DNA of 64,000 nucleotides from JAAFIW01 sp031414805. Lineage in GTDB: Bacteria > Pseudomonadota > Gammaproteobacteria > Burkholderiales > Burkholderiaceae_C. Within the stretch, counting starts at the first letter, position 1; every line of letters starts with the position of its first letter. The DNA lies in the NCBI GenBank assembly GCA_031414805.1, contig JANOQJ010000015.1:62001-126000 (forward strand), written 5' to 3'. Below the pieces are notes generated by a model that was given only the letters and a program-made list of their open reading frames with translations, did not search any database and had not been told where the DNA came from. Made by a program: the position numbers and the translations under genes. Below are positions 17,207 to 24,495 of this stretch, in pieces.

Positions 17207-17246
17207 CAGTCACCGTTCAGCTTAGCTGGGCGGTGACTGCTTCATT
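17207..17246. terminator. Bidirectional hairpin terminator between convergent genes
   Basis: CAGTCACCG at 17207-17215 pairs perfectly with CGGTGACTG at 17231-17239 around a 15-base loop, followed by CTTCATTT. It lies between the glycine-zipper gene and the oppositely oriented LysR gene and could serve both. Confidence 0.7.
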
Positions 17247-17259
17247 TGCAGCCGCGTTT

Positions 17260-18243
17260 TCAGTCAATGCTGTCCACCGTATCAGGGTCTGGCACTTCGC
17301 CGATGGCCTCGCGAGTGGCTTTGGCTTGCGCCACCAGCCACTGACAAAATGCATCAATCTCCGCCCTGTCTTTCGCACGCGGCCCTGATATGAGCCAGTA
17401 GGCCATCGGCGAGTCCATGCGCTGTCCGGGCAACACTTCCACCAAGTCGCCATTGGCCAGACTTTCAGCCACCAGCGGGAGCCGGGCCAGCACCACGCCC
17501 TGGCCAGTGAGTGCGGCCTGCGTCATTTGGTAGGCGTAGTTGAAATACAGCCAGCGCTTGGGTTCCAGACGGCCTAGTTGCCGCGCATCGAACCAGCGCC
17601 GCCAGGTCAGCCACTCCAGGTGCGTCACATGACCGTCGCCCGCTTCAATCAACGCAAAGTTGCTCAAATCATCCGGCTTCTTCAGCTTGGGCGCGTTCTT
17701 CAGCAACCAGGGGCTGGCCACGGGCGTCAGCTGCTCGCCAAACAGGCGAACCGCATGCGCGGGCATGCTGCCCGGTGGGCCGTAGCGAAGGGCGACATCC
17801 ACATCGGCCACATCCAGGTCGAGCGATGTGTCTGTGGCATCAATGCGGATGTCAATGTCGGCATGCTGGCGCTGAAAAATCTCCAGCCGGGGAATCAGCC
17901 ACATGGAAGCAAACGAAGCAAACGTGGTGAGCGAGACGCTCTTGCGCCCGGCGCTGCGACGAATCTGGCGCACCGCGCCGTCAATGCGCGGAAGCGACTG
18001 CATAACCGCCGCCAGCAACTGCGCGCCCGCGCCTGTGAGCTCCACCGCACGGGTATGGCGCAGAAACAGGCTCACGCCCACCTCTTCTTCCAGCGCCTGA
18101 ATCTGGCGGCTCACCGCCGACTGGGTGAGCGCCATTTCTTCCGCCGCCGCTCGAAAGTTCAGGTGCCGGGCCACAGCCTCAAAGCTGCGCAGGTTGCCCG
18201 CTTGAATGGGGCGGCTGCGTAAAACGGTTTGGGAATGGTTCAT
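17260..18243 (-). CDS. LysR-family regulator, GcvA-like
   Basis: A LysR-type transcription regulator of about 327 residues. The N-terminal helix-turn-helix is NLRSFEAVARHLNFRAAAEEMALTQSAVSRQIQ (shown in part: LTQSAVSRQIQALEEEVG), and the GcvA-style effector domain has SVSLTTFASFASMWLIPRL and DVALRYGPPG. It is divergent from the DUF2917 gene at 18343, an arrangement in which such regulators often control their neighbour. The ATG at 18243 (MNHSQTVLRS) is the likeliest start; the frame continues to 18282. Confidence 0.85.
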   Translation of the reverse strand: MNHSQTVLRSRPIQAGNLRSFEAVARHLNFRAAAEEMALTQSAVSRQIQALEEEVGVSLFLRHTRAVELTGAGAQLLAAVMQSLPRIDGAVRQIRRSAGRKSVSLTTFASFASMWLIPRLEIFQRQHADIDIRIDATDTSLDLDVADVDVALRYGPPGSMPAHAVRLFGEQLTPVASPWLLKNAPKLKKPDDLSNFALIEAGDGHVTHLEWLTWRRWFDARQLGRLEPKRWLYFNYAYQMTQAALTGQGVVLARLPLVAESLANGDLVEVLPGQRMDSPMAYWLISGPRAKDRAEIDAFCQWLVAQAKATREAIGEVPDPDTVDSID

Positions 18244-18342
18244 TGATGTGATTATGGAATCAATCAACGTCATCGTATTCATTGGACGCAGCGCACATCA
18301 CTGGCCATCATTGCTACTCCTCTTGAACAACCGGAGCACGCC

Positions 18343-18867
18343 ATGTACCTATCAGCTTTGAATTCGACCACCAGCCTGGACAGCAACCTGCCCGGCACCT
18401 GGAAGCTGGAAGCATCGCGAGCGATTACCTTGCAAGCCACGCAGGACGCGCAGTTGTGCATTTCGCATGGCAGGGCTTGGCTCACTTTTGAAAGTACGCA
18501 CAACGGGCCTGCGCAAGACCACTTCCTGCAAACGGGCGACCAGCTTCACGTGGCGCGCGGCCAGCGGGTGGTGCTGGAGTCTTACGGCCAAAACCATCAG
18601 GCACCCGTCTACTTCAACTGGTGCGCGGTAGCCGCCACGGTGGCGGCACCGGTGCGCAGCATCAGCCCCTGGCACCTGCGCGTGGTAGCACCGCTGGCCG
18701 ATTTGCGTGGCGCCGTCTGGGCAGGCATGGGGGCGGCAGCACGCGTGGCGTTGGGTCTGCTGGTCACGGTGGGTTGGTTTGCTACAAACTTTGTAGCTGG
18801 TCGAGCAGGTTCTGCAAGGGCGGCAGGCCTGTTTGATACAAAAAACAGGTCCTCCTGCACGCCATGA
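18343..18867 (+). CDS. DUF2917 protein with repeat-derived C-terminus
   Basis: A 174-residue protein. The N-terminal part matches DUF2917 (a small beta domain): GTWKLEASRAITLQATQDAQL, GRAWLTFE, HFLQTGDQLHVARGQRVVLES. A hydrophobic stretch follows (AGMGAAARVALGLLVTVGWFAT). The last 30 residues (from NFVAGRAGSARAAGLF) are encoded by a reversed dispersed repeat and look like an acquired extension. GGAG lies six bases before the ATG. Divergent from a LysR regulator. Function unknown. Confidence 0.75.
   Translation: MYLSALNSTTSLDSNLPGTWKLEASRAITLQATQDAQLCISHGRAWLTFESTHNGPAQDHFLQTGDQLHVARGQRVVLESYGQNHQAPVYFNWCAVAATVAAPVRSISPWHLRVVAPLADLRGAVWAGMGAAARVALGLLVTVGWFATNFVAGRAGSARAAGLFDTKNRSSCTP
18779..18832 (-). 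repeat. Dispersed hairpin repeat inside the DUF2917 gene
   Basis: GCTACAAACTTTGTAGCTGG, then TCGAGCAGGTTCTGCAAGGG, then CGGCAGGCCTG: the family consensus reversed, in the 3' coding part of the gene. Somewhat diverged, so an old insertion. Confidence 0.6.
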
Positions 18868-18980
18868 CAAATGACGGGGCTGCTGCGCAGCCGCCATGAC
18901 AGATGACGGGGGCCATCAACCGGCTACACAACCCAAGTCATCTGTCATCCCACGCCGCAGGCGAAGTCATCAGTCATCGC
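18862..18980. promoter_or_regulatory. Four ATGACnnATGAC-type half-site repeats before a TetR gene
   Basis: Two direct copies (CATGACAAATGACGGGG at 18862, CATGACAGATGACGGGG at 18895) are followed by two inverted copies (AAGTCATCTGTCATCC at 18935, AAGTCATCAGTCATCG at 18964). The four together lie just before the TetR gene at 19006 and look like operator sites. Which regulator binds is not shown. Confidence 0.5.
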
Positions 18981-19005
18981 CGTTTTGCCGCTACGCTTGA
19001 GCGTA

Positions 19006-19626
19006 ATGGCCCGCCCTAAATCTTCCCAACACGAGCTCAAACGCGACGCAATTCTGGACATCGCCGCCCAGTGTTTTGCCCAACGCAGCTACAACGCCGC
19101 CAGCATGAACGACATTGCGGCGGCGATGAGCACCAGCAAAGCGCGCCTGTACCACTACTACGACAGCAAAGAAGCCATTCTGTTTGACCTGTTGGACCGC
19201 TACACCCAGCGGCTGCTGGCCATCGTGGGCGAGACCGAGGCCACGGCACAACGGCGCAATCTGGATGAGCGGGCCGCGCTGCACGAGCTGGTGCGTGCGT
19301 TCCTGGCTGAGTACGAGACCTCGGCCACCCGCCATGTGGCGCTGCTGCACGACACGCAGTTTTTAAGTGATACCCGACTTGAGCAAGCCCCTGTCTCGCA
19401 ACGCGAGCTGATCCTGAACCGCCAGCGCGACGTGGTCTCCGCCTTTACCCGCTTTTTACGACGCGCCTACCCGCAGCGCCTGAACGCCACCAACCAGACC
19501 GCCATCACCATGATGCTGATGGGCATGATCAACTGGACTTTCACCTGGCTGCGACCCGATGGGCCGCTGAGTTACGCGGCGTTTGCTGACGAGGTGATTG
19601 CGATGCTGGAAACGGGCCTGTCGTGA
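19006..19626 (+). CDS. TetR-family transcription regulator
   Basis: A 206-residue repressor. The helix-turn-helix is MNDIAAAMSTSKARLYHYYDSKEAILF (residues about 30-55 by position; key SKARLYHYYDSKE). The C-terminal ligand domain has TMMLMGMINWTFTWLRPDGPLS, typical of TetR_C regulators near fatty acid or aromatic catabolism genes. The ATG at 19006 gives the natural MARPKSSQHELKRDAIL start. Its stop overlaps the gluconokinase start (GTGA), and repeated half-sites lie just upstream, suggesting autoregulation. Confidence 0.85.
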   Translation: MARPKSSQHELKRDAILDIAAQCFAQRSYNAASMNDIAAAMSTSKARLYHYYDSKEAILFDLLDRYTQRLLAIVGETEATAQRRNLDERAALHELVRAFLAEYETSATRHVALLHDTQFLSDTRLEQAPVSQRELILNRQRDVVSAFTRFLRRAYPQRLNATNQTAITMMLMGMINWTFTWLRPDGPLSYAAFADEVIAMLETGLS

Positions 19627-20144
19627 CGCCCGGTTCAATCCATCTGGTGGTGATGGGCGTGGCCGGTTGCGGCAAGTCAGAGATCGGCCAGCGCATTGCG
19701 CACGCGCTGCACCTGCCGCTCATAGAAGGCGACGACTTTCACCCCGCTGAGAACATTGAAAAAATGGAGCGCGGGCAAGCCCTCACCGATGCCGACCGCG
19801 CCGACTGGCTCACCCACCTCGGCCATGCCCTGGCCCAGCAAACCACCGGCGCGGTGCTCACCTGCTCGGCGTTGAAAGCCAGCTACCGCAACCAGTTGCG
19901 CGCCCTGGTGCCGGGGCTGCGCTTTGTGCATTTGGTGATCACCCCCGAGACCAGCCTGCGCCGTGTGGCCAACCGGCCCGGCCATTTCTATCCACCCAGC
20001 CTGGTGGCCAGCCAGTTTGACGCGCTGCAAGACCCAGCCGGTGAGCCCGGCGTGCTGGCGCTGGACGCCACGGCCACCCCGCACGAATTGGCGCGGCAAG
20101 CCGTGGAGTGGGTAACGAAACCAGGGGCAAAATCCCTGTCGTGA
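19623..20144 (+). CDS. gntK: Gluconokinase
   Basis: Phosphorylates D-gluconate to 6-phosphogluconate, feeding the Entner-Doudoroff and pentose phosphate routes. The 173-residue protein has the P-loop MGVAGCGKSEIG, the substrate motif EGDDFHP, ENIEKMERGQALTDADR, the TCSALKASYRNQLR segment and FYPPSLVASQFDALQ. Length is normal. It starts with GTG at 19623, overlapping the TetR stop by four bases (GTGA), so translation is coupled. No permease or edd/eda gene is nearby. Confidence 0.9.
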   Translation: MTPGSIHLVVMGVAGCGKSEIGQRIAHALHLPLIEGDDFHPAENIEKMERGQALTDADRADWLTHLGHALAQQTTGAVLTCSALKASYRNQLRALVPGLRFVHLVITPETSLRRVANRPGHFYPPSLVASQFDALQDPAGEPGVLALDATATPHELARQAVEWVTKPGAKSLS

Positions 20145-20180
20145 ATTTACCCATTCGTAACGCATTACGATTAGGTAAAT
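20145..20180. promoter_or_regulatory. 36-bp dyad-symmetric operator candidate
   Basis: ATTTACC (20145) pairs with GGTAAAT (20174), and inside them TCGTAA (20155) with TTACGA (20165), all centred on 20162.5. It lies between the gntK stop and the hydrolase start at 20210, the position of a promoter operator. The symmetry suits a dimeric regulator such as the upstream TetR protein. Confidence 0.6.
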
Positions 20181-20209
20181 CTTCCAAACCACCCACTGGA
20201 GTTCGTCAT

Positions 20210-21202
20210 ATGTCCCAAACCCCCACCAAAGCCTTCGCCAGCCAGGCCGATCTGGCCGACAAAAAAATCACTTTCGAGCAGTTGTCCGCCCACTGCTGGG
20301 CCTACACCGCCGAGGGCGACCCGAACTCTGGCGTGATCATTGGCGACAAGTTCATCATGGTCAGCGACGCCACTGCTACGCCCGACCTGGCGCGCGACCT
20401 GATTGCGCGCATTCGCGGCGTGAGCAACCTGCCGATCAAGTACGTGCTGCTCACCCACTACCATGCTGTCAGAGTGCTGGGCGCTAGCGCCTATGCGGCT
20501 GAAGGCGCTACAGAAGTTATCGCCAGCCAGGGCACTTTCGAGTTGATCGTGGAGCGCGGCGCGCAAGACATGCAAAGCGAAATCGACCGCTTTCCCCGCC
20601 TGTTTCGCGGCCAGGAGAGCATTCCCGGTCTGACCTGGCCCACCATGGTCATCGGCGACGGCAAGCCCGGCCGCCAGGGCTCGTTGACGGTGGATTTGGG
20701 TGGCGTGAAGGTGCAAATCTGGCACCCCGGCCCCGGCCACACGCGCGGCGACACCATTGCCTGGGTCGAAGAAGAAAAAGTGCTGTTCAGCGGCGATCTG
20801 GTGGAATACAACGCAGGCGTCTACACCGGCGACGCACAACTGGAAGAGTGGCCCACCACCCTGGCCGCGCTGCGCGAATTGAAAGCCGAAGCCATCGTGC
20901 CCGGGCGCGGCGAAGCCATGAAAGGCAATGCCGACGTGAACAAGGCGCTGGACTACACCCACCGCTGGGTCACCACCCTGTTTGAAGCCGGCAAACAAGC
21001 CGCTGCCGCCAACATGGATTTGAAAGCCGCCATGGCCCACACCCGCCAAGCCATGGACCCGGTCTTTGGCCATGTATTCATCTACGAACACTGCCTGCCG
21101 TTTGACGTGAGCCGCGCCTACGACGAAGCCAAAGGCATCAAAAACCCGCGTATCTGGACGGCGGCGCGGGATCAGGAGATGTGGGCAGCGCTGCAGGCCT
21201 GA
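20210..21202 (+). CDS. Metallo-beta-lactamase-fold hydrolase with altered metal motif
   Basis: A 330-residue MBL-fold protein resembling glyoxalase II/quinoprotein-relay hydrolases. The usual HxHxDH site reads LTHYHAVRVLGAS: the two first histidines are kept, but Asp-His is Val-Arg. The later ligands remain (GPGHTRGDT histidine, FSGDLVEY aspartate). A long helical C-terminal part follows (NKALDYTHRWVTTLFEAG, VFIYEHCLPFDVSRAYDEA). The ATG at 20210 follows GGAG. The metal content and substrate are unclear. Probably controlled by the palindrome at 20145. Confidence 0.8.
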   Translation: MSQTPTKAFASQADLADKKITFEQLSAHCWAYTAEGDPNSGVIIGDKFIMVSDATATPDLARDLIARIRGVSNLPIKYVLLTHYHAVRVLGASAYAAEGATEVIASQGTFELIVERGAQDMQSEIDRFPRLFRGQESIPGLTWPTMVIGDGKPGRQGSLTVDLGGVKVQIWHPGPGHTRGDTIAWVEEEKVLFSGDLVEYNAGVYTGDAQLEEWPTTLAALRELKAEAIVPGRGEAMKGNADVNKALDYTHRWVTTLFEAGKQAAAANMDLKAAMAHTRQAMDPVFGHVFIYEHCLPFDVSRAYDEAKGIKNPRIWTAARDQEMWAALQA

Positions 21203-21220
21203 AGCGCGGGATATTATTTC

Positions 21221-21511
21221 TTAGGCTAGCCTGAAAACTGCTTGTTGTGGCATTTCTGATAGCGCTTCATTCAGTAGCCTGGTTGCCACCTCGGGGGAGT
21301 TCACATGCTCAAAATAGCGAGCGTGTGTCCGCCTGAGAGTTTCCTCTGATTTAGCCTCAAGCAACACGATCTCGAGCGAAAGTGACCGCTGATTAGCGGC
21401 GACTTCTCTTTCTATCCGGGCGCTTTGCGCTTGGGTCAGTTCTGCATCCGGGAAATTCTGAAAAAACGTTGTCTGTGAGTGAGTACGATCGTATTCAATG
21501 AGAAAAATCAT
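21221..21511 (-). CDS. Small partner of the RelA/SpoT-domain gene (candidate antitoxin)
   Basis: A 96-residue protein whose gene starts six bases after the stop of the RelA/SpoT-domain gene on the same strand. It opens MIFLIEYDRTHSQTTFFQNF, has a charged helix (LTQAQSARIEREVAANQ) and LEIVLLEAKSEETLRRTHARYF, a pattern of a short beta-alpha fold. I cannot name the family. Tight linkage and small size suit an antitoxin, but this is inference from context. Confidence 0.65.
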   Translation of the reverse strand: MIFLIEYDRTHSQTTFFQNFPDAELTQAQSARIEREVAANQRSLSLEIVLLEAKSEETLRRTHARYFEHVNSPEVATRLLNEALSEMPQQAVFRLA

Positions 21512-21517
21512 GGTGCG

Positions 21518-22306
21518 CTATCTCATCCTTAACTCGGTTGTTGGTGTGCTCAATTGCTCGGTCAACTTTGTCCGTACTGCCGCAAGATAACCGGCGTAAG
21601 CCTTTGAAGCAGGCAGAAATGCTTCCTGCTGACTTCCGCTTAATCTTGAAAGCTGCGTGGAGAATTGATCTAGCGTTGCCTCGTGACGTTCCACATCGGC
21701 GATCACATCGGAAGCGCTTTGCAAATAGGCTTTTGCCAATGAATCGCCGCCTCCGTACTTTAATTCTTGACCGAAATGATCCGCAAAGGCCTCTGATTTT
21801 TGAGCCCATAAGTGTTGTAGTGAGGTTCGCACCTGAATTTCAACCATTCCGTTCGGAAACTTGGCGACGACGTGAACTGCACGATACCCAAAACTTGGTG
21901 TGTCCGTTCTATCAATCGTTTCCGACTTCTCGAAAGCAATTTGTATCAGAGACACCAGGATTTTTTGCGCCCGAACTCCGGACACTACAACCCGGCACCC
22001 CGCGATGTCCTGCATCCTGGACAACCGCATGGTTCCTCGACGCAATTTGCTGACAATTGACGCGGTGGATTTAGCAGGTCGGGACGCGATGGGTGCGTCA
22101 GTCAATTGGCTCAACTCTTGGACAACAAGTCTCGTGATTTCGCTAAACCCTCTGCGGTAGTCGTCGAGTAATCGTAGGTCGTCCTCCGAAATGGGCCCTT
22201 TACGTAGCCTTTCGCCCAGACGATTCACCGCAGCAACAGTCACCATTTTCAGATGGTAATCCGTCGGCCACCCGCTAGCGCTTTTCGCCTCACCCCACCG
22301 TCGCAT
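21518..22306 (-). CDS. RelA/SpoT-domain nucleotide synthetase, candidate toxSAS toxin
   Basis: A 262-residue single-domain small alarmone synthetase. It has the ATP-site SRPAKSTASIVSKL (residues 75-88), the metal aspartate in RMQDIAGCRVVV (Asp100), the acceptor loop SFGYRAVHVV (Tyr141) and VEIQVRTSLQHLWAQ (Glu156, Gln158, Arg160). There is no HD hydrolase, TGS or ACT domain. The QVRTxLQHLWA segment is the form seen in toxSAS proteins, which pyrophosphorylate tRNA or make (pp)pApp. Start is the ATG at 22306 or the ATG at 22246 (MVTVAAVNRLGERL). A small gene follows six bases later. Confidence 0.8.
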   Translation of the reverse strand: MRRWGEAKSASGWPTDYHLKMVTVAAVNRLGERLRKGPISEDDLRLLDDYRRGFSEITRLVVQELSQLTDAPIASRPAKSTASIVSKLRRGTMRLSRMQDIAGCRVVVSGVRAQKILVSLIQIAFEKSETIDRTDTPSFGYRAVHVVAKFPNGMVEIQVRTSLQHLWAQKSEAFADHFGQELKYGGGDSLAKAYLQSASDVIADVERHEATLDQFSTQLSRLSGSQQEAFLPASKAYAGYLAAVRTKLTEQLSTPTTELRMR

Positions 22307-22321
22307 CCAACTCTGCCCAGG

Positions 22322-22747
22322 TCATCGCCACCATGCGGGCGCGTGCTCCAGGCGGTAGATCTCCAGCCGTTCGTCTGGCAACTGCGCAAACACCGCCAGG
22401 CGACGCCTGAACCGGCGCACCGCACGCTGGAAGGCTTGCATGCGCTCTTCTTCGGTGGCGAACATGCTCACCGGGTCGGGGTAGCCCCAGTGCGCGGTGC
22501 AGGGCTAGCCGGGCCATTGGGGGAGGGTTTCCTGGCCCGTGGCATCGCACACGGTGATGACTAAATCCATCACCGGGGCGCGCGGGTTACCAAACACATG
22601 CCAGCTTTTGCTGGACAAACCGTCAATGGGAATGCCCTGGTCGGCCAGCGCGGCCAGGGTGTAGGGGTGTACCTTGCCGTCTGGGTTGGCCTGCGCAATG
22701 ATGCTGCGGGTACCCAGGAACAGCACCTCATAAGGTTGGGAGTTCAT
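22322..22747 (-). pseudogene. arsC: Broken arsenate reductase (LMW phosphatase type)
   Basis: Reads as an ArsC of the low-molecular-weight phosphatase family but is damaged twice. The N-terminus LFLGTRSIIAQANPDGK lacks the catalytic CxxxxxR loop and the following helix, so about 20 residues are deleted including the nucleophilic cysteine. Then VCDATGQETLPQWPG meets a TAG at 22505 where the family continues, and the same frame goes on to TAHWGYPDPVSMFATEEER and ends at 22322. Ribosome site and start are still present. No other ars gene is nearby. Confidence 0.75.
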
Positions 22748-22835
22748 GGCCGTGCGATCCTTTCACGCAGCGTAGGAGTCAAGCACTGCAAAATGAATGA
22801 CAGGCGTAAATCATCTATGCGATTTATGCCAAATC

Positions 22836-22886
22836 GGCCTACAGCCCTTTTAAATACTGCTCAAGCAGCTATGTATTTCATAGTGA
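22836..22886 (+). repeat. Dispersed hairpin repeat
   Basis: GGCCTACAGCCCTTTTAAAT, then ACTGCTCAAGCAGCTATG, then TTTCATAG. One of the best-preserved copies, in the 271-base gap between the arsC remnant and the gene at 23019; I see no gene in the rest of that gap. Confidence 0.8.
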
Positions 22887-23018
22887 ATCGTGGTTGTTGG
22901 ACCAGGGATGGTTCATCCGGGCCGGGTCAGGCCATTCGGGCAGGCGCTATATTTCTTCGCGTTTTCGCGGGCTGCGTGTCGAACGCAGGCTTTGTCCACT
23001 CCAACCTCAGGCTCCCAC

Positions 23019-23681
23019 ATGAATTACAGACACCTCGTTCTGGCCACCGCCGCCCTCGCCCTGAGCGCGCTGGCCAACCTGACCACGGCCCAATCCCTGC
23101 CCGGCAACTACAGCGTCACCGGCAAAGACTTTGACGGCCAGCCCTACACCGGTAGCCTGCGCATTGCGGCGGCAGGCTCGGTGTTTCGCCTGACCTACTC
23201 GGACGGCAAAACCCAGCGCGGCATGGGCATTCAGCGGGGCAACCAGCTGTTTGCCTCCTGGGGACCCAGCAACAAATGCACGCTCAGCGCGCTGGAAATT
23301 CAAGCGGGCGGCAACCTGGGTGGCCCCTGGGGCGATCTGGACAACACAGCCCTGGGCATTGAGCGCCTGAACAAACAGGCCGGCGAGCCCGACAAGCTGG
23401 AAGGCACTTACGAGGCGGTGGGCAAAGACGCGCAGGGCCAGGCCTACGACGGCATCACCACCATCACAGCCAACGGTCAGACCTTTCGGGTGATCTACAA
23501 AGACAGTTCCAGCCAGTACGACGGCGTGGGCATTCGCCAGGGCAACGCGCTGGCCGTCAGCTACGGCGGCGCGCGCTGTGGCGTGAGTATTTACAGCGTC
23601 GCCGCCGACGGCAGCCTGTCGGGCCCCTATGCCGAATTTGGCGAAGGGCGCTTGGGGCTGGAGACGCTGAAAAAGCGTTGA
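23019..23681 (+). CDS. Secreted protein with a tandem duplicated domain
   Basis: A 220-residue exported protein. The signal peptide (LVLATAALALSALANLTTAQ) is followed by two copies of a roughly 95-residue beta-rich unit. Unit 1 has GNYSVTGKDFDGQPYTGSL and GMGIQRGNQLFASWG; unit 2 has GTYEAVGKDAQGQAYDGIT and GVGIRQGNALAVSYG. Each ends with a cysteine and a GPW/GPY, LGxE signature. The ATG at 23019 precedes the signal peptide. The duplicated unit occurs in proteins of unknown role. Confidence 0.75.
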   Translation: MNYRHLVLATAALALSALANLTTAQSLPGNYSVTGKDFDGQPYTGSLRIAAAGSVFRLTYSDGKTQRGMGIQRGNQLFASWGPSNKCTLSALEIQAGGNLGGPWGDLDNTALGIERLNKQAGEPDKLEGTYEAVGKDAQGQAYDGITTITANGQTFRVIYKDSSSQYDGVGIRQGNALAVSYGGARCGVSIYSVAADGSLSGPYAEFGEGRLGLETLKKR

Positions 23682-23684
23682 TGC

Positions 23685-24491
23685 TTGACAGTCAAACCTG
23701 TCACGGCACCCCGGCGACCACGTGTGCCCTTGTGGGTGCAGGCAGGGCAAGCCTGGCAGCTGATCGGCTCGGTTGAACCTGAATTTTTAAGCCAAATCAG
23801 CCTCTCGCCCAGGTGGAACCTGCTCAACCAGCTACAAAAAACAGAGCAAAACGGCACACCCGGCTGGCTGCTGCAAGGCCCCGTCACCGAAGGTTTGAAC
23901 GCCATCGCCCACGCGCTGCACGCTGCCGGCCTGGCCGGTGCCTGGCGCAATGAGCAATTGGCCGTGTGCAACGCGCAAGGCGATCGGTTGGGCACGGTGG
24001 AACGCGCGGCGGTTCGGGTGCTGGGCATTGCCACGCAGGCCGTGCATTTGATCGGCACCGCACCCGATGGCCGACTGTGGGTGCAGCAACGCGCGCTGAC
24101 CAAACCCAATGACCCGGGTCTATGGGACACGCTGATGGGCGGCATGGTCAGTGCCGACGATGCGCTGGATGCAACTTTGCTGACTGCGCTAGCGCGTGAA
24201 ACCTGGGAAGAGGCCGGGCTGCGCCTGGCTGACTTGCAAAACCTGCACCACGGCGGCCACACCCACATTGAAAAACCCACGCCTGACGGGCACGGTGCCG
24301 GCTACATGACGGAGAAGCTCGACTGGTTTAGCTGCGTGGTGCCGGAGGGTTCGCAGCCGGTCAACCAGGACGGCGAGGTGGCACGGTTTTGCTTGTTGGC
24401 ACGCGACCAATGGCAGGCGCTGCTTCGCGCCGGGCAGTTCACCGATGAGGCTGCGCTGGTGTTGCAGGCGGCAGGCTTTGTTGCGTATTGA
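23685..24491 (+). CDS. Nudix hydrolase with N-terminal DUF4743-like domain
   Basis: A 268-residue protein. The C-terminal Nudix domain has the core box ending in ARETWEEAGL after GGMVSADDALD, with the metal-binding glutamates kept; the N-terminal part resembles DUF4743 of thiamin-pyrophosphokinase-linked hydrolases. Substrates are probably nucleoside or thiamin-type diphosphates. It starts near the previous stop, with TTG at 23685 as the first available codon. Residues about 35-57 (LSPRWNLLNQLQKTEQNG) are encoded by a diverged dispersed repeat in frame. Confidence 0.85.
   Translation: MTVKPVTAPRRPRVPLWVQAGQAWQLIGSVEPEFLSQISLSPRWNLLNQLQKTEQNGTPGWLLQGPVTEGLNAIAHALHAAGLAGAWRNEQLAVCNAQGDRLGTVERAAVRVLGIATQAVHLIGTAPDGRLWVQQRALTKPNDPGLWDTLMGGMVSADDALDATLLTALARETWEEAGLRLADLQNLHHGGHTHIEKPTPDGHGAGYMTEKLDWFSCVVPEGSQPVNQDGEVARFCLLARDQWQALLRAGQFTDEAALVLQAAGFVAY
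23789..23855 (+). repeat. Diverged dispersed hairpin repeat inside the Nudix gene
   Basis: AAGCCAAATCAGCCTCTCGC, then CCTGCTCAACCAGCTACA, then AACAGAGCAAAACGG: the family order and spacing are kept, the GCTAT arm is GCTAC. It lies in the N-terminal coding part. Confidence 0.5.
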
Positions 24492-24495
24492 CTGA

